64,000 nucleotides of DNA from Bacillus pumilus (GCF_003431975.1 NZ_CP027116.1:620001-684000); one strand, 5' to 3'; shown: positions 18,814 through 30,312, counted from the first letter of the stretch. A program made the numbers and translations. Notes: generated by a model from the letters alone, not told the origin.

Positions 18814-19854
18814 ATGTCAGAAGCATATAAAAACGCCGGTGTCGACATCGAAGCAGGATACGAAGCCGTCAAACGAATGAAATCACACGTAGAACGTACA
18901 AAAAGAGCAGGCGTTATGGGTGCTCTAGGCGGATTTGGCGGTATGTTTGATCTATCTGAACTGCCATATAAAAAGCCCGTTCTTGTTTCAGGAACAGATG
19001 GTGTCGGAACGAAATTAAAGCTTGCTTTTTTAATGAATCAACACGATACGATCGGCATCGATGCCGTGGCAATGTGTGTCAACGATGTGCTTGCACAAGG
19101 GGCAGAACCGCTCTTTTTCTTAGATTACTTAGCCGTTGGTAAAGCGGATCCGATAAAAATTGAATCCATTGTCAAAGGTGTGGCTGATGGCTGTGAGCAG
19201 TCTGGTTCAGCACTTGTCGGCGGAGAGACAGCCGAAATGCCTGGCCTTTACACAGAAGAGGAATATGATATTGCTGGTTTTTCTGTAGGTGTCGTTGAAA
19301 AGGATGAAATCGTGACAGGAGACAGCATCAAAGAAGGTCATTTGCTCATTGGACTCAGCTCAAGCGGAATTCATAGCAACGGATACTCTCTTGTACGAAA
19401 AGTATTACTTGAAGACGCTGGTCTTGACCTGCATCAAACGTATGCACCTTTTACAAGACCTCTTGGAGAAGAGCTTCTTGAACCGACGAAGATTTATGTA
19501 AAGCCCGTTCTCAAACAAGTGAAAGCCGGCAAGGTTGACGGTATGGCCCATGTGACAGGCGGCGGCTTTATTGAGAATTTACCACGTATGCTGCCTGAAG
19601 GTCTTGGCGTTGAGGTAGATAACGGCTCATGGCCAGTTCCTCCTATTTTTTCCTTTATTCAAGAAAAGGGTCAGTTAAAGGCAGAAGAGATGTTCAACGT
19701 GTTTAATATGGGCATTGGCTTTGTCTTAGCTGTCAAAGAGGACGATCTTGTGGATGTGATCAGCGGACTTGAACACGATGGAGAGAAAGCATTCCTTATC
19801 GGACGAGTTCAAAAAGGAGAAGGTGTCACATTCGGCGGTGGAAGCCTCTCATGA
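18814..19854 (+). CDS. purM: AIR synthetase (FGAM cyclo-ligase)
   Basis: A 346-residue enzyme that closes the imidazole ring of FGAM using [17 protein letters not shown] near residue 35 and [14 protein letters not shown] near 60 form the nucleotide and substrate sites; [14 protein letters not shown] comes later. I chose ATG 18814 because AAAAGGAGTG precedes it; the frame extending up to 18748 has no ribosome site. The stop overlaps the purN start by four bases (ATGA). Confidence 0.97.
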   Translation: MSEAYKNAGVDIEAGYEAVKRMKSHVERTKRAGVMGALGGFGGMFDLSELPYKKPVLVSGTDGVGTKLKLAFLMNQHDTIGIDAVAMCVNDVLAQGAEPLFFLDYLAVGKADPIKIESIVKGVADGCEQSGSALVGGETAEMPGLYTEEEYDIAGFSVGVVEKDEIVTGDSIKEGHLLIGLSSSGIHSNGYSLVRKVLLEDAGLDLHQTYAPFTRPLGEELLEPTKIYVKPVLKQVKAGKVDGMAHVTGGGFIENLPRMLPEGLGVEVDNGSWPVPPIFSFIQEKGQLKAEEMFNVFNMGIGFVLAVKEDDLVDVISGLEHDGEKAFLIGRVQKGEGVTFGGGSLS

Positions 19855-20420
19855 AGAAGTTTGCGATTTTCGCCTCTGGAAGTGGGACGAACTTTCAAGC
19901 CATTATAGATACGTTAAAAGAAGAAGACTGGCAGGCTGAAGCCGCCATTGTGATTTGTGATAAACCAGGTGCAAAGGTGCTGGAGCGTGCTGAGAAAGAG
20001 GGCATCCCCTCCTTTGCTTTTACTCCGAAGGCTTTTCCGAATAAAGCCGCTTTTGAACAAACGATCATCGAACAGCTCAGGCTTCATGAAGTGGAATGGG
20101 TTTTCCTTGCTGGATATATGAGACTGATCGGTCCGACATTACTTGAAGCATATAGAGGGAAAATCGTGAATATCCACCCATCCTTGCTGCCTGCCTTCCC
20201 AGGGCTTGATGCCATTGGACAAGCCTATCAAGCAGGCGTCAAAGTAGCGGGAATCACTGTCCATTTTGTCGATGAAGGGATGGATACAGGTCCGATTATT
20301 GACCAAGCGGCGATTTATATTGAACAAGGCGAAGAGCTTGAATCGATTGAAAAAAGAATGCATGAACTAGAACACACACTATATCCAAAAGTGATCAAAT
20401 CACTTTTAGAATTATCTTAA
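19851..20420 (+). CDS. purN: GAR transformylase
   Basis: A 189-residue phosphoribosylglycinamide formyltransferase that uses 10-formyl-tetrahydrofolate to formylate [17 protein letters not shown] opens the protein, [14 protein letters not shown] carries the catalytic Asn and His, and [15 protein letters not shown] the conserved Asp. It overlaps purM by four bases and is followed after 15 bases by purH. Confidence 0.97.
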   Translation: MKKFAIFASGSGTNFQAIIDTLKEEDWQAEAAIVICDKPGAKVLERAEKEGIPSFAFTPKAFPNKAAFEQTIIEQLRLHEVEWVFLAGYMRLIGPTLLEAYRGKIVNIHPSLLPAFPGLDAIGQAYQAGVKVAGITVHFVDEGMDTGPIIDQAAIYIEQGEELESIEKRMHELEHTLYPKVIKSLLELS

Positions 20421-20435
20421 TGAGGTGACGAAGGC

Positions 20436-21974
20436 ATGACGATCAAACGCGCATTAATCAGTGTTTCCGATAAAACGAATCTTGTACCTTTTGTGAAGGA
20501 ATTAACAGAACTTGGTGTTGAAGTCATTTCAACTGGAGGTACACATAAGCTTCTTCAAGAGAACGGCATTGATGTCATTGGGATTTCTGAAGTCACTGGA
20601 TTCCCTGAAATCATGGACGGACGACTCAAAACACTTCACCCAAACATTCATGGTGGATTATTGGCAGTGAGAGAAAACGACGAGCATATGGCACAGATTG
20701 AAAAGCATGGTATTCAACCGATTGATCTTGTTGTCGTGAATCTTTATCCATTCAAAGAGACGATCTCAAAAGACGATGTGACGTATGAAGAAGCAATTGA
20801 AAACATTGATATTGGCGGACCGGGAATGCTTCGTGCGGCATCAAAAAACCACCAAGACGTCACAGTGATTGTCGATCCTCGTGACTATGATACAGTCGTT
20901 CAGCAAATCAAAGAAGGCGGCGTATCACTTGAGAAAAAACGTGAGCTTGCGGCGAAGGTATTCCGTCATACAGCTGCTTACGATGCCCTCATTGCGGATT
21001 ATTTAACGAACTTTGTTGGCGAAACAGAGCCAGAGCAGTTCACCGTCACGTTTGAGAAAAAACAATCCCTTCGTTATGGAGAAAACCCGCACCAAGCGGC
21101 GACTTTCTATGAAAATGCTCTTCCAAGCAAAGGTTCTTTAGCTACTGCAACGCAATTACACGGAAAAGAACTTTCCTACAACAACATTAAAGACGCAGAT
21201 GCAGCTCTTCAAATCGTACGTGAATTTACGGAGCCAGCGGCTGTTGCTGTAAAGCATATGAATCCATGCGGCGTTGGTACAGGTGAAACGATAGCAAAAG
21301 CCTTTGATCGTGCATTCAAAGCAGATGAAACATCTATTTTTGGCGGCATTGTGGCGCTTAACCGTGAAGTAGACAAGCAAACGGCTGACGTGCTTCATAC
21401 AATTTTCTTAGAAATTGTTATCGCCCCATCATTTAGCCAAGAAGCACTTGATGTGTTAACAGCGAAAAAGAATCTTCGTCTCTTAACACTTGATGTCGAT
21501 GCAGATCTTGGGAAAAAAGAAAAGCAGCTGACAAGTGTTCATGGCGGACTGCTCGTTCAGGATATTGATACGTACGGCTTAGAGGAAGCAACGATTTCTA
21601 TTCCAACGAAAAGAGAACCAACAGAAGACGAATGGAAAGACTTAAAGCTTGCATGGAAAGTCGTGAAGCATGTGAAATCAAATGCCATTGTCCTTGCAAA
21701 AGATCAAATGACAGCAGGTATTGGTGCTGGTCAAATGAACCGTGTCGGCTCAGCGAACATTGCGATTGAGCAAGCAGGTGAAAAAGCGAAAGGGAGTGCA
21801 CTAGGCTCTGACGCATTCTTCCCAATGGGAGATACAGTGGAAGCTGCTGCAAAGGCAGGCGTCACAGCGATCATTCAGCCGGGAGGATCTATTCGTGATG
21901 AAGAATCGATTCAAAAGGCAGATGAATACGGCATTGCCATGGTCTTCACTGGCGTTAGACATTTCAAACATTAA
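20436..21974 (+). CDS. purH: AICAR transformylase / IMP cyclohydrolase
   Basis: A 512-residue bifunctional protein doing the last two steps to IMP. The N-terminal cyclohydrolase part has [12 protein letters not shown] and [15 protein letters not shown]; the C-terminal formyltransferase has [15 protein letters not shown] and [16 protein letters not shown], the Lys-His pair of the active site. GAGGTGACGAAGG precedes ATG 20436. Next gene purD starts 12 bases later. Confidence 0.97.
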   Translation: MTIKRALISVSDKTNLVPFVKELTELGVEVISTGGTHKLLQENGIDVIGISEVTGFPEIMDGRLKTLHPNIHGGLLAVRENDEHMAQIEKHGIQPIDLVVVNLYPFKETISKDDVTYEEAIENIDIGGPGMLRAASKNHQDVTVIVDPRDYDTVVQQIKEGGVSLEKKRELAAKVFRHTAAYDALIADYLTNFVGETEPEQFTVTFEKKQSLRYGENPHQAATFYENALPSKGSLATATQLHGKELSYNNIKDADAALQIVREFTEPAAVAVKHMNPCGVGTGETIAKAFDRAFKADETSIFGGIVALNREVDKQTADVLHTIFLEIVIAPSFSQEALDVLTAKKNLRLLTLDVDADLGKKEKQLTSVHGGLLVQDIDTYGLEEATISIPTKREPTEDEWKDLKLAWKVVKHVKSNAIVLAKDQMTAGIGAGQMNRVGSANIAIEQAGEKAKGSALGSDAFFPMGDTVEAAAKAGVTAIIQPGGSIRDEESIQKADEYGIAMVFTGVRHFKH

Positions 21975-23261
<1,287 letters not shown>

Positions 23262-23264
23262 TCC

Positions 23265-23306
23265 AAACACCTTTCTATCTAACGAGATGGAAAGGTGTTT
23301 TTTTCT
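23265..23306 (+). terminator. Terminator of the pur operon
   Basis: AAACACCTTTC pairs with GAAAGGTGTTT around a 15-base loop (inner ATCT/AGAT also pair), followed by TTTTTC. Confidence 0.9.
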
Positions 23307-23381
23307 TCTTTTGATGATTAGAAGGGATAAAGCCTGAATATGAAGAAGTGTTATTAGATGACCCATTCACGAGGAGGCAAC

Positions 23382-23576
23382 ATGGAAATTAAGGCAATTA
23401 TTCTCTTTGCAATATTCATGATCATTTTATTTCTCATAAACATAAATAACATTATGTTATTTGCCATTAAACACAATAAAATGAAAAAAGCTTCAGCCAT
23501 TAGTTATATGATCCTATCCATTTTTTCTGGTATTGTTATTTCTTCATTTTTAATTTGGAAGTTTTTCATTAGCTAA
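23382..23576 (+). CDS. Small two-helix membrane protein
   Basis: A 64-residue protein with two predicted membrane helices (AIILFAIFMIILFLINI and ISYMILSIFSGIVISSFLIW) joined by a short basic loop (KHNKMKK). ATG 23382 has a good GAGGAGG five bases upstream; the longer frame from 23358 does not. It lies 16 bases before the acetyltransferase gene, so it may be co-transcribed. No family recognised, function unknown. Confidence 0.6.
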   Translation: MEIKAIILFAIFMIILFLININNIMLFAIKHNKMKKASAISYMILSIFSGIVISSFLIWKFFIS

Positions 23577-23591
23577 GAGGGGAATGAGTGT

Positions 23592-24437
23592 ATGGTGCAA
23601 TTGAAGAAACTTGCAAACGAGCGTTTTTCTGCTTTGATTTGTATGGATCCATTCAATGAGCGAATTCGATTAGATGATTATAGTGGCAGGGTGCGGGATG
23701 TCATTCAGTCAGTGCTTCAGGAAGCGGTGGACTGCAAGGCTTCTAAGGTCATTGTAAAAGTAAGGCGTGAGCATATGCCTCTTTTTTTAGAAAAAGGCTT
23801 TCGGCTTGAAGGGGTGTTTTCTCATTATTTTCTTGGAAGTGATGCGTACGGCATGTCGCTTTTTCTCACTGAGGATCGAATGAACAATTCGTATTGGCTG
23901 AAGGAAGATGAAATTGTTGCGTCTATTCAAGAAAAGCCTCTGAAAAAAGACCAAGGCACATGGCAGGATGAGTATGTGATGAGGAAAGCCGATCCGAAAG
24001 ATATTCACAAGCTGGCAAAGCTCTATGATACGGTCTTTGAAACGTACCCTACGCCAATGAACGAGTCAGATTATATTCAAAAGGTAATGGAGGAAGGGAC
24101 GGTTTTTTATGTCGTTGAACATGACGGTCATATTGTGAGTGCAGCATCCGCTGAGATCAATGCACCTTATGGTCATGCGGAATTAACAGATTGTGCGACC
24201 CTTCCTTCATATAGAAAACTAGGATTCATGCATCATTTGATTCTAGCGCTTGAAAAAGAACTCCAGTCGATGCATATCTATGTCTTTTATTCTCTTGCCC
24301 GTGCTCTGTCCTATGGAATGAATCAAGTATTTTATCAGCTCGGATATACGTACACCGGTCGCTTTCAAAACAACTGCTATATTTTTGACAAAATGGAAGA
24401 TATGAATCTATGGGTCAAAACGCCGAATGAATCATGA
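23592..24437 (+). CDS. ablB: Beta-lysine-type N-acetyltransferase (AblB/YodP-like)
   Basis: A 281-residue GNAT protein of the AblB group, which in archaea and bacteria acetylates beta-lysine on its epsilon amine. The N-terminal non-catalytic part (RVRDVIQSVLQEAV, HYFLGSDAYGMSLFL) is characteristic; the GNAT domain begins near residue 135 and contains TDCATLPSYRKLGFMHHLI, the acetyl-CoA loop. The closest B. subtilis equivalent is yodP, beside yodQRST and kamA. Here kamA, which would make beta-lysine, is not in the window, so the substrate is uncertain. Its last six bases overlap the convergent PucR gene. Confidence 0.75.
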   Translation: MVQLKKLANERFSALICMDPFNERIRLDDYSGRVRDVIQSVLQEAVDCKASKVIVKVRREHMPLFLEKGFRLEGVFSHYFLGSDAYGMSLFLTEDRMNNSYWLKEDEIVASIQEKPLKKDQGTWQDEYVMRKADPKDIHKLAKLYDTVFETYPTPMNESDYIQKVMEEGTVFYVVEHDGHIVSAASAEINAPYGHAELTDCATLPSYRKLGFMHHLILALEKELQSMHIYVFYSLARALSYGMNQVFYQLGYTYTGRFQNNCYIFDKMEDMNLWVKTPNES

Positions 24438-26090
24438 AATGGTTCTCATCTGATCAAGCAGACCAGATAGGCGGTAAGCCATGATACTAAGCTGCAGCTT
24501 CATCCGATCATCAGTGGATTTGAGGCTGCAGCCTGTTCTCGTTTCAATTTGTTTCAGCCGGTAGCTTAACGTATGTCTATGAATAAACAATTCTCCCGCA
24601 GATTTTTGAATATTTTCATTGTGCGCCAAATACACTTCGAGTGTATGAATCAGGTCAGCCCCTTGTTTTTTCGTATATAGCAACGGACTTAACAGCTCCA
24701 CGTAAAAATCATGCAAATTCATCCCCGCCTCATTCATTTCAAGAAGCATCCCGTATAAGCCGAGCCTTTGATAATGAATGATGCTGTCGTCTGTTTTTAA
24801 AAGTGGGAGAAGTCTTGCTGCATACTGCGCTTCCTTCGCGCTTTTTGCAAAGAGGCTGATTTGGTCATAGGCTCTCCCGATGCCAATCACAATCGGATGG
24901 ACGGGGAAAAAATAAGACCAAGTGCTCCGGCACTCCTCTGCTGCGCGATACCACTCCGTTTCTTGAAATGCTTTTTTTCCCGCCGGTGTCAGGACAAAAA
25001 TAGAATCGAGCCTTGCCTTTAATAAAAAAGGAATATGTCTGCGTTCAAAGATCGACGTGAGTAATTGAGAGAGACGCTGCATCATTTGGTGATCGAGCTG
25101 TGTGTGCTGATGCTGAAATTGAAAGTAGATGACGACCTGTTCATCGCTCATATCATATTGCAGCTTTCGTGCTTGTTCGATGACATAGCTTTCTTCTGTG
25201 TATTGCTGTTGCAGCATATCATCCAATAAATGCCCCTGCATTTGGTTTTCTGTATCTTGAATGGCTTTTTGTTTCAGCCATTCAATTGCATACACTGCCC
25301 CGGCATGCTCGATGGCAATCGCGTCGAGATGGTGCCATGTCTCTTTTTTCTTTAACGCCACAATAAATCCGAAAATATCGCCCATTGCAATGACAGGACA
25401 TGCAGCGAGGACAAACGCACCGCATGTGTCATAGACGAGTCGTCCTTTCTCCTCAGCTTGTTTGAGAAGAGATGTTGTTTCAATTGGCTCGTGATCTGTT
25501 TGAAAGCCAAAAGCAGGAGAATACATTATTTCATTCGTTTCGAAGTGAGCGGCTGTTTGATGTAAAAAAACATCAAGTACGACGATGTTCGCCGCAGTGA
25601 GATGTGCCAACTCATCAGTAATTTGCGTGACATTTTTATTGCTGACATTTAAGTGAGTCAATCTTTGATGAATGGCTGAAGAATATTTCAGTTGATGGAG
25701 CTGGCTGCTGACGATTTGCTCTAGTACGGCTTTTGTAATGTCTGAGAAATTGACATGTGAAGGAATCTCAATGAGTGGAACGCCACTGCTTTTGGCAGCT
25801 TTGATCAGTGATGCAGGAATTTCTGTTAAATATACGCCTTTATAAATGGCGATAGCTGACAGCCTGTGAGATTGAATCAGTTCTTCAAGCCGTGCGCGTC
25901 TTTCTTTATTTTCTGCAAGTCCAAATCCAGTTGTGACAAGTAATTCCCCTTCAGAAAGTCTGGAAGTGTCCTCGATAATTTCTACAATGGTCACCCACTG
26001 AATAAGGCGATCCAGTCCATTTTCCCCAGCAAGCAGCTTTGTTTCCTTCATGATATCGAGCGAGAGTGCATCTTTGACGAGAATCGCCAT
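24432..26090 (-). CDS. PucR-family transcriptional regulator
   Basis: A 552-residue regulator. The N-terminal PucR domain (about residues 8-125) includes GENGLDRLIQWVTIVEI and SEGELLVTTGFGL; a GAF/GGDEF-like middle follows; and the C-terminal helix-turn-helix (about 485-540) reads AGELFIHRHTLSYRLKQIE. Members control purine, amine or amino-acid catabolism. AAAGGAGG precedes the ATG. It is divergent from the aminotransferase/CoA-transferase operon and most likely controls it; B. subtilis pucR itself controls ureide use, so the name should not be transferred. Confidence 0.85.
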   Translation of the reverse strand: MAILVKDALSLDIMKETKLLAGENGLDRLIQWVTIVEIIEDTSRLSEGELLVTTGFGLAENKERRARLEELIQSHRLSAIAIYKGVYLTEIPASLIKAAKSSGVPLIEIPSHVNFSDITKAVLEQIVSSQLHQLKYSSAIHQRLTHLNVSNKNVTQITDELAHLTAANIVVLDVFLHQTAAHFETNEIMYSPAFGFQTDHEPIETTSLLKQAEEKGRLVYDTCGAFVLAACPVIAMGDIFGFIVALKKKETWHHLDAIAIEHAGAVYAIEWLKQKAIQDTENQMQGHLLDDMLQQQYTEESYVIEQARKLQYDMSDEQVVIYFQFQHQHTQLDHQMMQRLSQLLTSIFERRHIPFLLKARLDSIFVLTPAGKKAFQETEWYRAAEECRSTWSYFFPVHPIVIGIGRAYDQISLFAKSAKEAQYAARLLPLLKTDDSIIHYQRLGLYGMLLEMNEAGMNLHDFYVELLSPLLYTKKQGADLIHTLEVYLAHNENIQKSAGELFIHRHTLSYRLKQIETRTGCSLKSTDDRMKLQLSIMAYRLSGLLDQMRTIS

Positions 26091-26117
26091 AGACTCATGA
26101 CCTCCTTTTGAACAATC

Positions 26118-26134
26118 TTATACACGATGTATAA
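26118..26134. promoter_or_regulatory. Dyad operator in the PucR/aminotransferase intergenic region
   Basis: TTATACA-CGA-TGTATAA is a perfect 17-base dyad. A degenerate copy, TTATAACAAGTATACAA, is at 26200-26216. Both lie between the divergent regulator and the aminotransferase gene, the normal place for the regulator to bind. Confidence 0.45.
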
Positions 26135-26281
26135 AAAATGCGTGTGAAATTCGGGCATGTGGCGAATGGAGGATGACTGCCCTCTTGATTAAGCTAATCT
26201 TATAACAAGTATACAAAATTTTCTTGCGATTCATGAAAAAAGAAAGATGCAGCTGCTGACGAGAGAGGGAGGAATGACAAA

Positions 26282-27646
26282 GTGGAGACCCGGGATTACT
26301 TAATCAAACCGATATTGAATCAGCATTATCCTGTGGCTGTGAAAGGAGAGGGGATTTATTTATATGATCGGGACGGGAAAAAATATATAGATGGCTCATC
26401 GGGGGCTGTCACGGCAAGTGTTGGACATGGCATACGTGAGATCATTGATGCCATGACCGAGCAAGCGGAAAAGGTGACCTTTACGTACAGATCGCAATTT
26501 ACAAATGAACCAGCAGAAGAACTTGCCTATGAATTGAGTACGCTTTGTCCAGGTAATCTGAACTGGTCTTTTTTTGTCGGAAGCGGCTCAGAGGCAACGG
26601 AGACCGCCATGAAAATCGCTATTCAGCATTGGCAGGAGCAGGGGAAGGCTGAAAAGAATCACATCATTTCAAGGTGGATGAGTTATCACGGTATCACACT
26701 CGGTGCGCTGTCGATGTCAGGGCATATTGCAAGGAGAGAGCGCTTTGAGCCGTTGCTCGAAAAGCACCCAGTGCTGTCTCCGCCATATAGCTATCGTTCA
26801 TGGCTGCCAAAGGATGAAGGCAAGCAGGTCGAATGGTATGTCCAGGAATTTAAAACCGTCATCCAGCGTATAGGAAAAGAGAGGATTGCGGCTTTTATTG
26901 CAGAGCCGATTGTTGGAGCAGCGGGCGCGGCGCTTGTTCCGCCAGATGGATATTTTGAAGCGATGAAACGAGTCTGTGAGGAAAATGACATTTTAATGAT
27001 TGCAGACGAAGTCATGACAGGCTTTGGACGAACTGGGAAAATGTTTGCGATGGAACATTGGGGTGTCATACCAGATATTATGGTACTCGGAAAAGGCATG
27101 AGTGCCGGCTATTCACCAATTGCGGCAGCCGTCTCAGCGGATCACGTCATCGCACCGATTCTCAGCGGTTCAGGCTCTGTGATGGCAGGTCACACTTATA
27201 GCGGCAATCCGCTTTCAGCAGCCGTCTCACTTGCGGTCATTCGTTATTTGAAAAAACATCAGCTTCCTGAACGAGCTGATCTGTCTGGCCGATATTTAAT
27301 GAATGCTTTAAAGGATTTGCAAACAAATCATCCCATCATAGGAGATGTGAGAGGAAAGGGACTGCTCATTGGCATTGAATTTGTTGCAGACCGTTTATCG
27401 AAAACGCCATTTCCTGCCCATGCTCAAATGACGCATTTAGTCGTTGAGACAGCCAAGCAAAATGGTTTGCTCGTTTACCCAGCAAGCGCTGGAGAGGATG
27501 GAGTGGGAGGTGCAGCGGTTATGATCGCACCGCCGCTTTCCATCACGCAGCAGGAGATGGATGAACTCATTCAGTTATTTGAGCAGACAATTACGCAGGT
27601 CGAACAAGAAGTCATCAATCGAGGGTTTTTCCCATCTGCGATGTAG
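26282..27646 (+). CDS. yodT: Class III pyridoxal-phosphate aminotransferase (YodT-like)
   Basis: A 454-residue omega-type aminotransferase. The N-terminal DGSSGAVTASVGHG, the FVGSGSEATETAMK phosphate-binding loop, IADEVMTGFGRTGKMF and VLGKGMSAGYSP (Lys that holds the cofactor) are all present. It is similar to YodT of B. subtilis, which sits with yodQRSP. It starts at GTG 26282 after GGGAGG and leads a four-gene run (aminotransferase, CoA-transferase A and B, M20 deacylase). It probably converts an amino acid, or its acetylated form, to a keto or aldehyde acid. Confidence 0.82.
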   Translation: METRDYLIKPILNQHYPVAVKGEGIYLYDRDGKKYIDGSSGAVTASVGHGIREIIDAMTEQAEKVTFTYRSQFTNEPAEELAYELSTLCPGNLNWSFFVGSGSEATETAMKIAIQHWQEQGKAEKNHIISRWMSYHGITLGALSMSGHIARRERFEPLLEKHPVLSPPYSYRSWLPKDEGKQVEWYVQEFKTVIQRIGKERIAAFIAEPIVGAAGAALVPPDGYFEAMKRVCEENDILMIADEVMTGFGRTGKMFAMEHWGVIPDIMVLGKGMSAGYSPIAAAVSADHVIAPILSGSGSVMAGHTYSGNPLSAAVSLAVIRYLKKHQLPERADLSGRYLMNALKDLQTNHPIIGDVRGKGLLIGIEFVADRLSKTPFPAHAQMTHLVVETAKQNGLLVYPASAGEDGVGGAAVMIAPPLSITQQEMDELIQLFEQTITQVEQEVINRGFFPSAM

Positions 27647-27658
27647 GGAGGAAAGCTG

Positions 27659-28345
27659 ATGAATAAAACAGTGAATGTGGATGAAGTGATTACGCATTTT
27701 AAGGACGGCATGACCATCATGTTTGGAGGGTTTGGCGGCGTAGGATCACCACCATCATTGGTCGACGTCATTCTAGAAGCCAATATCAAGGATCTGACTT
27801 TGATCGGAAACGATGCAGGTTTCCCGCAAATCGGTATCGGCAGGCTGATCACAGAAGGAAGAGTCAAGAAGATCATTGCTTCTCATATTGGCTCAAATCC
27901 TATTGCCGGACAGAAAATGCAGGCGGGTACACTAGATGTTCATTTTTACCCGCAGGGCATTCTAGCAGAAAAAATCCGAGCAGGCGGGATGGGCTTAGCA
28001 GGCATTGTGACTGATGTCGGCATGGATAGCCTCAATCTCGATGAGAAGCAGCTCGTGCCGCTAAACGGGAAGACATATATCCTTGAGCCTGCGCTGACTG
28101 CGGACATTGCCATTGTGAATGCCCTTAAAGCAGATGAAGCAGGAAATCTAATTTTTGATAAAAGTGCACGGAATACAAACCCGCTTGTGGCGATGGCAGG
28201 AGACTGGACGATTGCGGAAGTAGAAGAGATTGTGCCTGTAGGCAGTCTTCATCCTGAAGAAATCGTGACACCTGGCGTATTTGTGAACCAGATCGTGCAA
28301 TCAAAAGGAGTGAACTGGACATGGGCATGGGAGACAACGACTTAA
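27659..28345 (+). CDS. yodS: CoA-transferase subunit A (YodS/ScoA-like)
   Basis: The 228-residue A subunit of a 3-oxoacid CoA-transferase. FGGFGGVGSPPSLVD near residue 20 is the glycine-rich CoA site, with GNDAGFPQIGIGRL after it. With the B subunit it would transfer CoA from a donor such as succinyl- or acetyl-CoA to the 3-keto acid made by the pathway. It starts 12 bases after the aminotransferase gene and overlaps subunit B by 25 bases. Confidence 0.85.
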   Translation: MNKTVNVDEVITHFKDGMTIMFGGFGGVGSPPSLVDVILEANIKDLTLIGNDAGFPQIGIGRLITEGRVKKIIASHIGSNPIAGQKMQAGTLDVHFYPQGILAEKIRAGGMGLAGIVTDVGMDSLNLDEKQLVPLNGKTYILEPALTADIAIVNALKADEAGNLIFDKSARNTNPLVAMAGDWTIAEVEEIVPVGSLHPEEIVTPGVFVNQIVQSKGVNWTWAWETTT

Positions 28346-28986
28346 GACACCGCATAGCCAAACGTGCGGCGCAGGAAATTGAAGATGGCATGATCGTCAA
28401 TCTAGGGATCGGCATCCCAACCCTTGCGGCTGAATACATCCCAGCGCATTACAGCGTGTGGCTTCATGCAGAAAACGGCATTATGGGGGCAGGCGCCTCA
28501 CCAATAAAAGGGGAAGAAGATCCAAATTTGTGCAATGCCGGCGGCTTTCCTATTACGTTAACAAAAGGCGGCTCATACATGGACAGCGCAACAGCTTTTG
28601 GCATCATTCGGAAAGGTATGCTGGATATGACCATTTTAGGCGCACTTGAAGTAAGCAGTCAGGGTGACCTTGCGAATTGGATTGTGCCGGGTAAACGAGT
28701 ACCGGGAATGGGCGGAGCGATTGAGCTTGCGCAAAAGGCGAAAAAGGTTGTAGTGGTGATGAGCCACCTTGATAAACACGGTGAGTCAAAGGTGAAATCA
28801 GCCTGCACATTGCCCTTAACGGCTAAGTCTTGTGTGGATCTCATTATTACGGACATGGCAGTCATTGAGGTTAAATCCCAGCTGCTCATTTTACGTGAAG
28901 TCATGCCGCCTTATCAGCCGGAAGATGTCATAAGAGCGACAGAGGCACCTTTAATTTTAGCGCCTGATGTTAAATCTGTTGTGTAG
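28321..28986 (+). CDS. yodR: CoA-transferase subunit B (YodR/ScoB-like)
   Basis: The 221-residue B subunit. It carries VNLGIGIPTLAAEYIP and LHAENGIMGAGASP, where the Glu of the ENG motif forms the thioester intermediate, and GGSYMDSATAFGIIRKG later. It pairs with the upstream A subunit. The ATG at 28321 lies within the A gene; AAAAGGAG a few bases upstream serves as its ribosome site. Confidence 0.85.
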   Translation: MGMGDNDLRHRIAKRAAQEIEDGMIVNLGIGIPTLAAEYIPAHYSVWLHAENGIMGAGASPIKGEEDPNLCNAGGFPITLTKGGSYMDSATAFGIIRKGMLDMTILGALEVSSQGDLANWIVPGKRVPGMGGAIELAQKAKKVVVVMSHLDKHGESKVKSACTLPLTAKSCVDLIITDMAVIEVKSQLLILREVMPPYQPEDVIRATEAPLILAPDVKSVV

Positions 28987-28991
28987 AAAGG

Positions 28992-30266
28992 ATGACTGAC
29001 TTGCAGCCAATCACACGTATCAGAAGCTGGATGAGAGAGCACCAAGATGAAGCGATAGCGCTTCTTCAGCAAATGGTGCAATGTGAAAGCACCCAAGGGA
29101 ATGAACAAAACGTGCAGCAAATCGTAGCAAATAAGCTGTCCACTATTGGTTTTGATGTAGACGTCTGGGAGATTGGTGGAAAAGACTTGCTGGAACATCC
29201 GTATTTCTATTCACCGAGGCGTTCCTTTAAAGGAAGTCCCAATGTCGCCGGACGATTGAAGGGGAGAGGGGACGGCAAATCCATTTTATTAAATGGGCAC
29301 GTGGATGTTGTGCCAGAAGGAGATAGGAAACAATGGACATATCCACCCTACAGCGGGCATATCATAAACGGGAGACTTTATGGACGCGGGGCAACAGATA
29401 TGAAAGGCGGAAACGTTTCTTTACTCTTTGCACTAGAGGCACTGCATGCACTTCAGATTCCGCTAAAAGGAGATGTCGTGTTTCATAGTGTCGTCGAAGA
29501 AGAGAGCGGCGGCGCAGGTACCCTTGCAGCCATACTAAGAGGGTATACAGCAGATGCAGCCATCATACCAGAACCAAGTCATATGAAAATCTTTCCGATA
29601 CAGCAGGGATCTAAATGGTTCAGACTGCATGTTAAAGGAAGGGCAGCACACGGTGGAACAAGATATCACGGTGTTTCCGCTATTGAAAAGAGTATGATCG
29701 TTCTTTCCCATATAGCAGCCCTTGAAGAAGAACGAAATCAGCGCATCACTGAACCGTTATTTCAGCATATCCCGATTCCAATCCCCATCAACATGGGGAA
29801 AATTCAAGGTGGTGATTGGCCATCCTCTGTAGCGGATCTCGTCACAATGGAGGGCAGACTTGGTGTGATGCCAGGTGAGACGGTTGAGCAGGCAGAGAAG
29901 GAATTAGAAAAGTGGATGGCTGGACTCGGTGAAAAGGATGAGTGGTTCCAAGATCATCCTGTCGAGGTCGAGTGGTTTGGGGCAAGATGGCTTCCGGGTT
30001 CAATCGATATGGATCATCCACTTTTAGGTCTATTGAAGGAACAATATGAAGAAGTCATGAAGGAGCCGCCAAAGGTTGAAGCTGCTCCTTGGGGAACAGA
30101 CGGCGGATTATTGTCACAGGCGGCAGGTATCCCGATCATCGTGTTCGGACCTGGAACAACAGAGCTTGCCCATTTTCCGAATGAATCCATCGATATTGAG
30201 CATGTGATTGAAGCAGCAGAAATTATTGCAGGTACGATGGTGGAATGGTGTGAAGCGGCAGAGTGA
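28992..30266 (+). CDS. yodQ: M20-family deacylase (YodQ, acetylornithine-deacetylase-like)
   Basis: A 424-residue zinc metallopeptidase-family deacylase. LNGHVDVVPEGD carries the first metal His and Asp, RGATDMKGG the bridging Asp, VVEEESGGAGT the catalytic Glu pair and EPSHMKIF the next ligand. It probably removes an acetyl group late in the pathway opened by the AblB-like enzyme. GAAAGG is almost touching ATG 28992; a TTG at 29001 has better spacing, so the true start may be there. Confidence 0.82.
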   Translation: MTDLQPITRIRSWMREHQDEAIALLQQMVQCESTQGNEQNVQQIVANKLSTIGFDVDVWEIGGKDLLEHPYFYSPRRSFKGSPNVAGRLKGRGDGKSILLNGHVDVVPEGDRKQWTYPPYSGHIINGRLYGRGATDMKGGNVSLLFALEALHALQIPLKGDVVFHSVVEEESGGAGTLAAILRGYTADAAIIPEPSHMKIFPIQQGSKWFRLHVKGRAAHGGTRYHGVSAIEKSMIVLSHIAALEEERNQRITEPLFQHIPIPIPINMGKIQGGDWPSSVADLVTMEGRLGVMPGETVEQAEKELEKWMAGLGEKDEWFQDHPVEVEWFGARWLPGSIDMDHPLLGLLKEQYEEVMKEPPKVEAAPWGTDGGLLSQAAGIPIIVFGPGTTELAHFPNESIDIEHVIEAAEIIAGTMVEWCEAAE

Positions 30267-30284
30267 TGGGAAAATCATATAAAA

Positions 30285-30312
30285 AGAAGGCTGTTCACTC
30301 AGCCTTCTCTTT
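30285..30312. terminator. Bidirectional terminator
   Basis: AGAAGGCT pairs with AGCCTTCT around GTTCACTC. CTCTTT follows on the plus strand and TTCTTTTT on the minus. It ends both the yodQ operon and the convergent DUF2892 gene, whose stop codon is in the loop. Confidence 0.75.

Noticed and set aside
24432-26090. Assignment as pucR of ureide catabolism
   Set aside because: No allantoin or xanthine genes are nearby; context points to amine or amino-acid catabolism.
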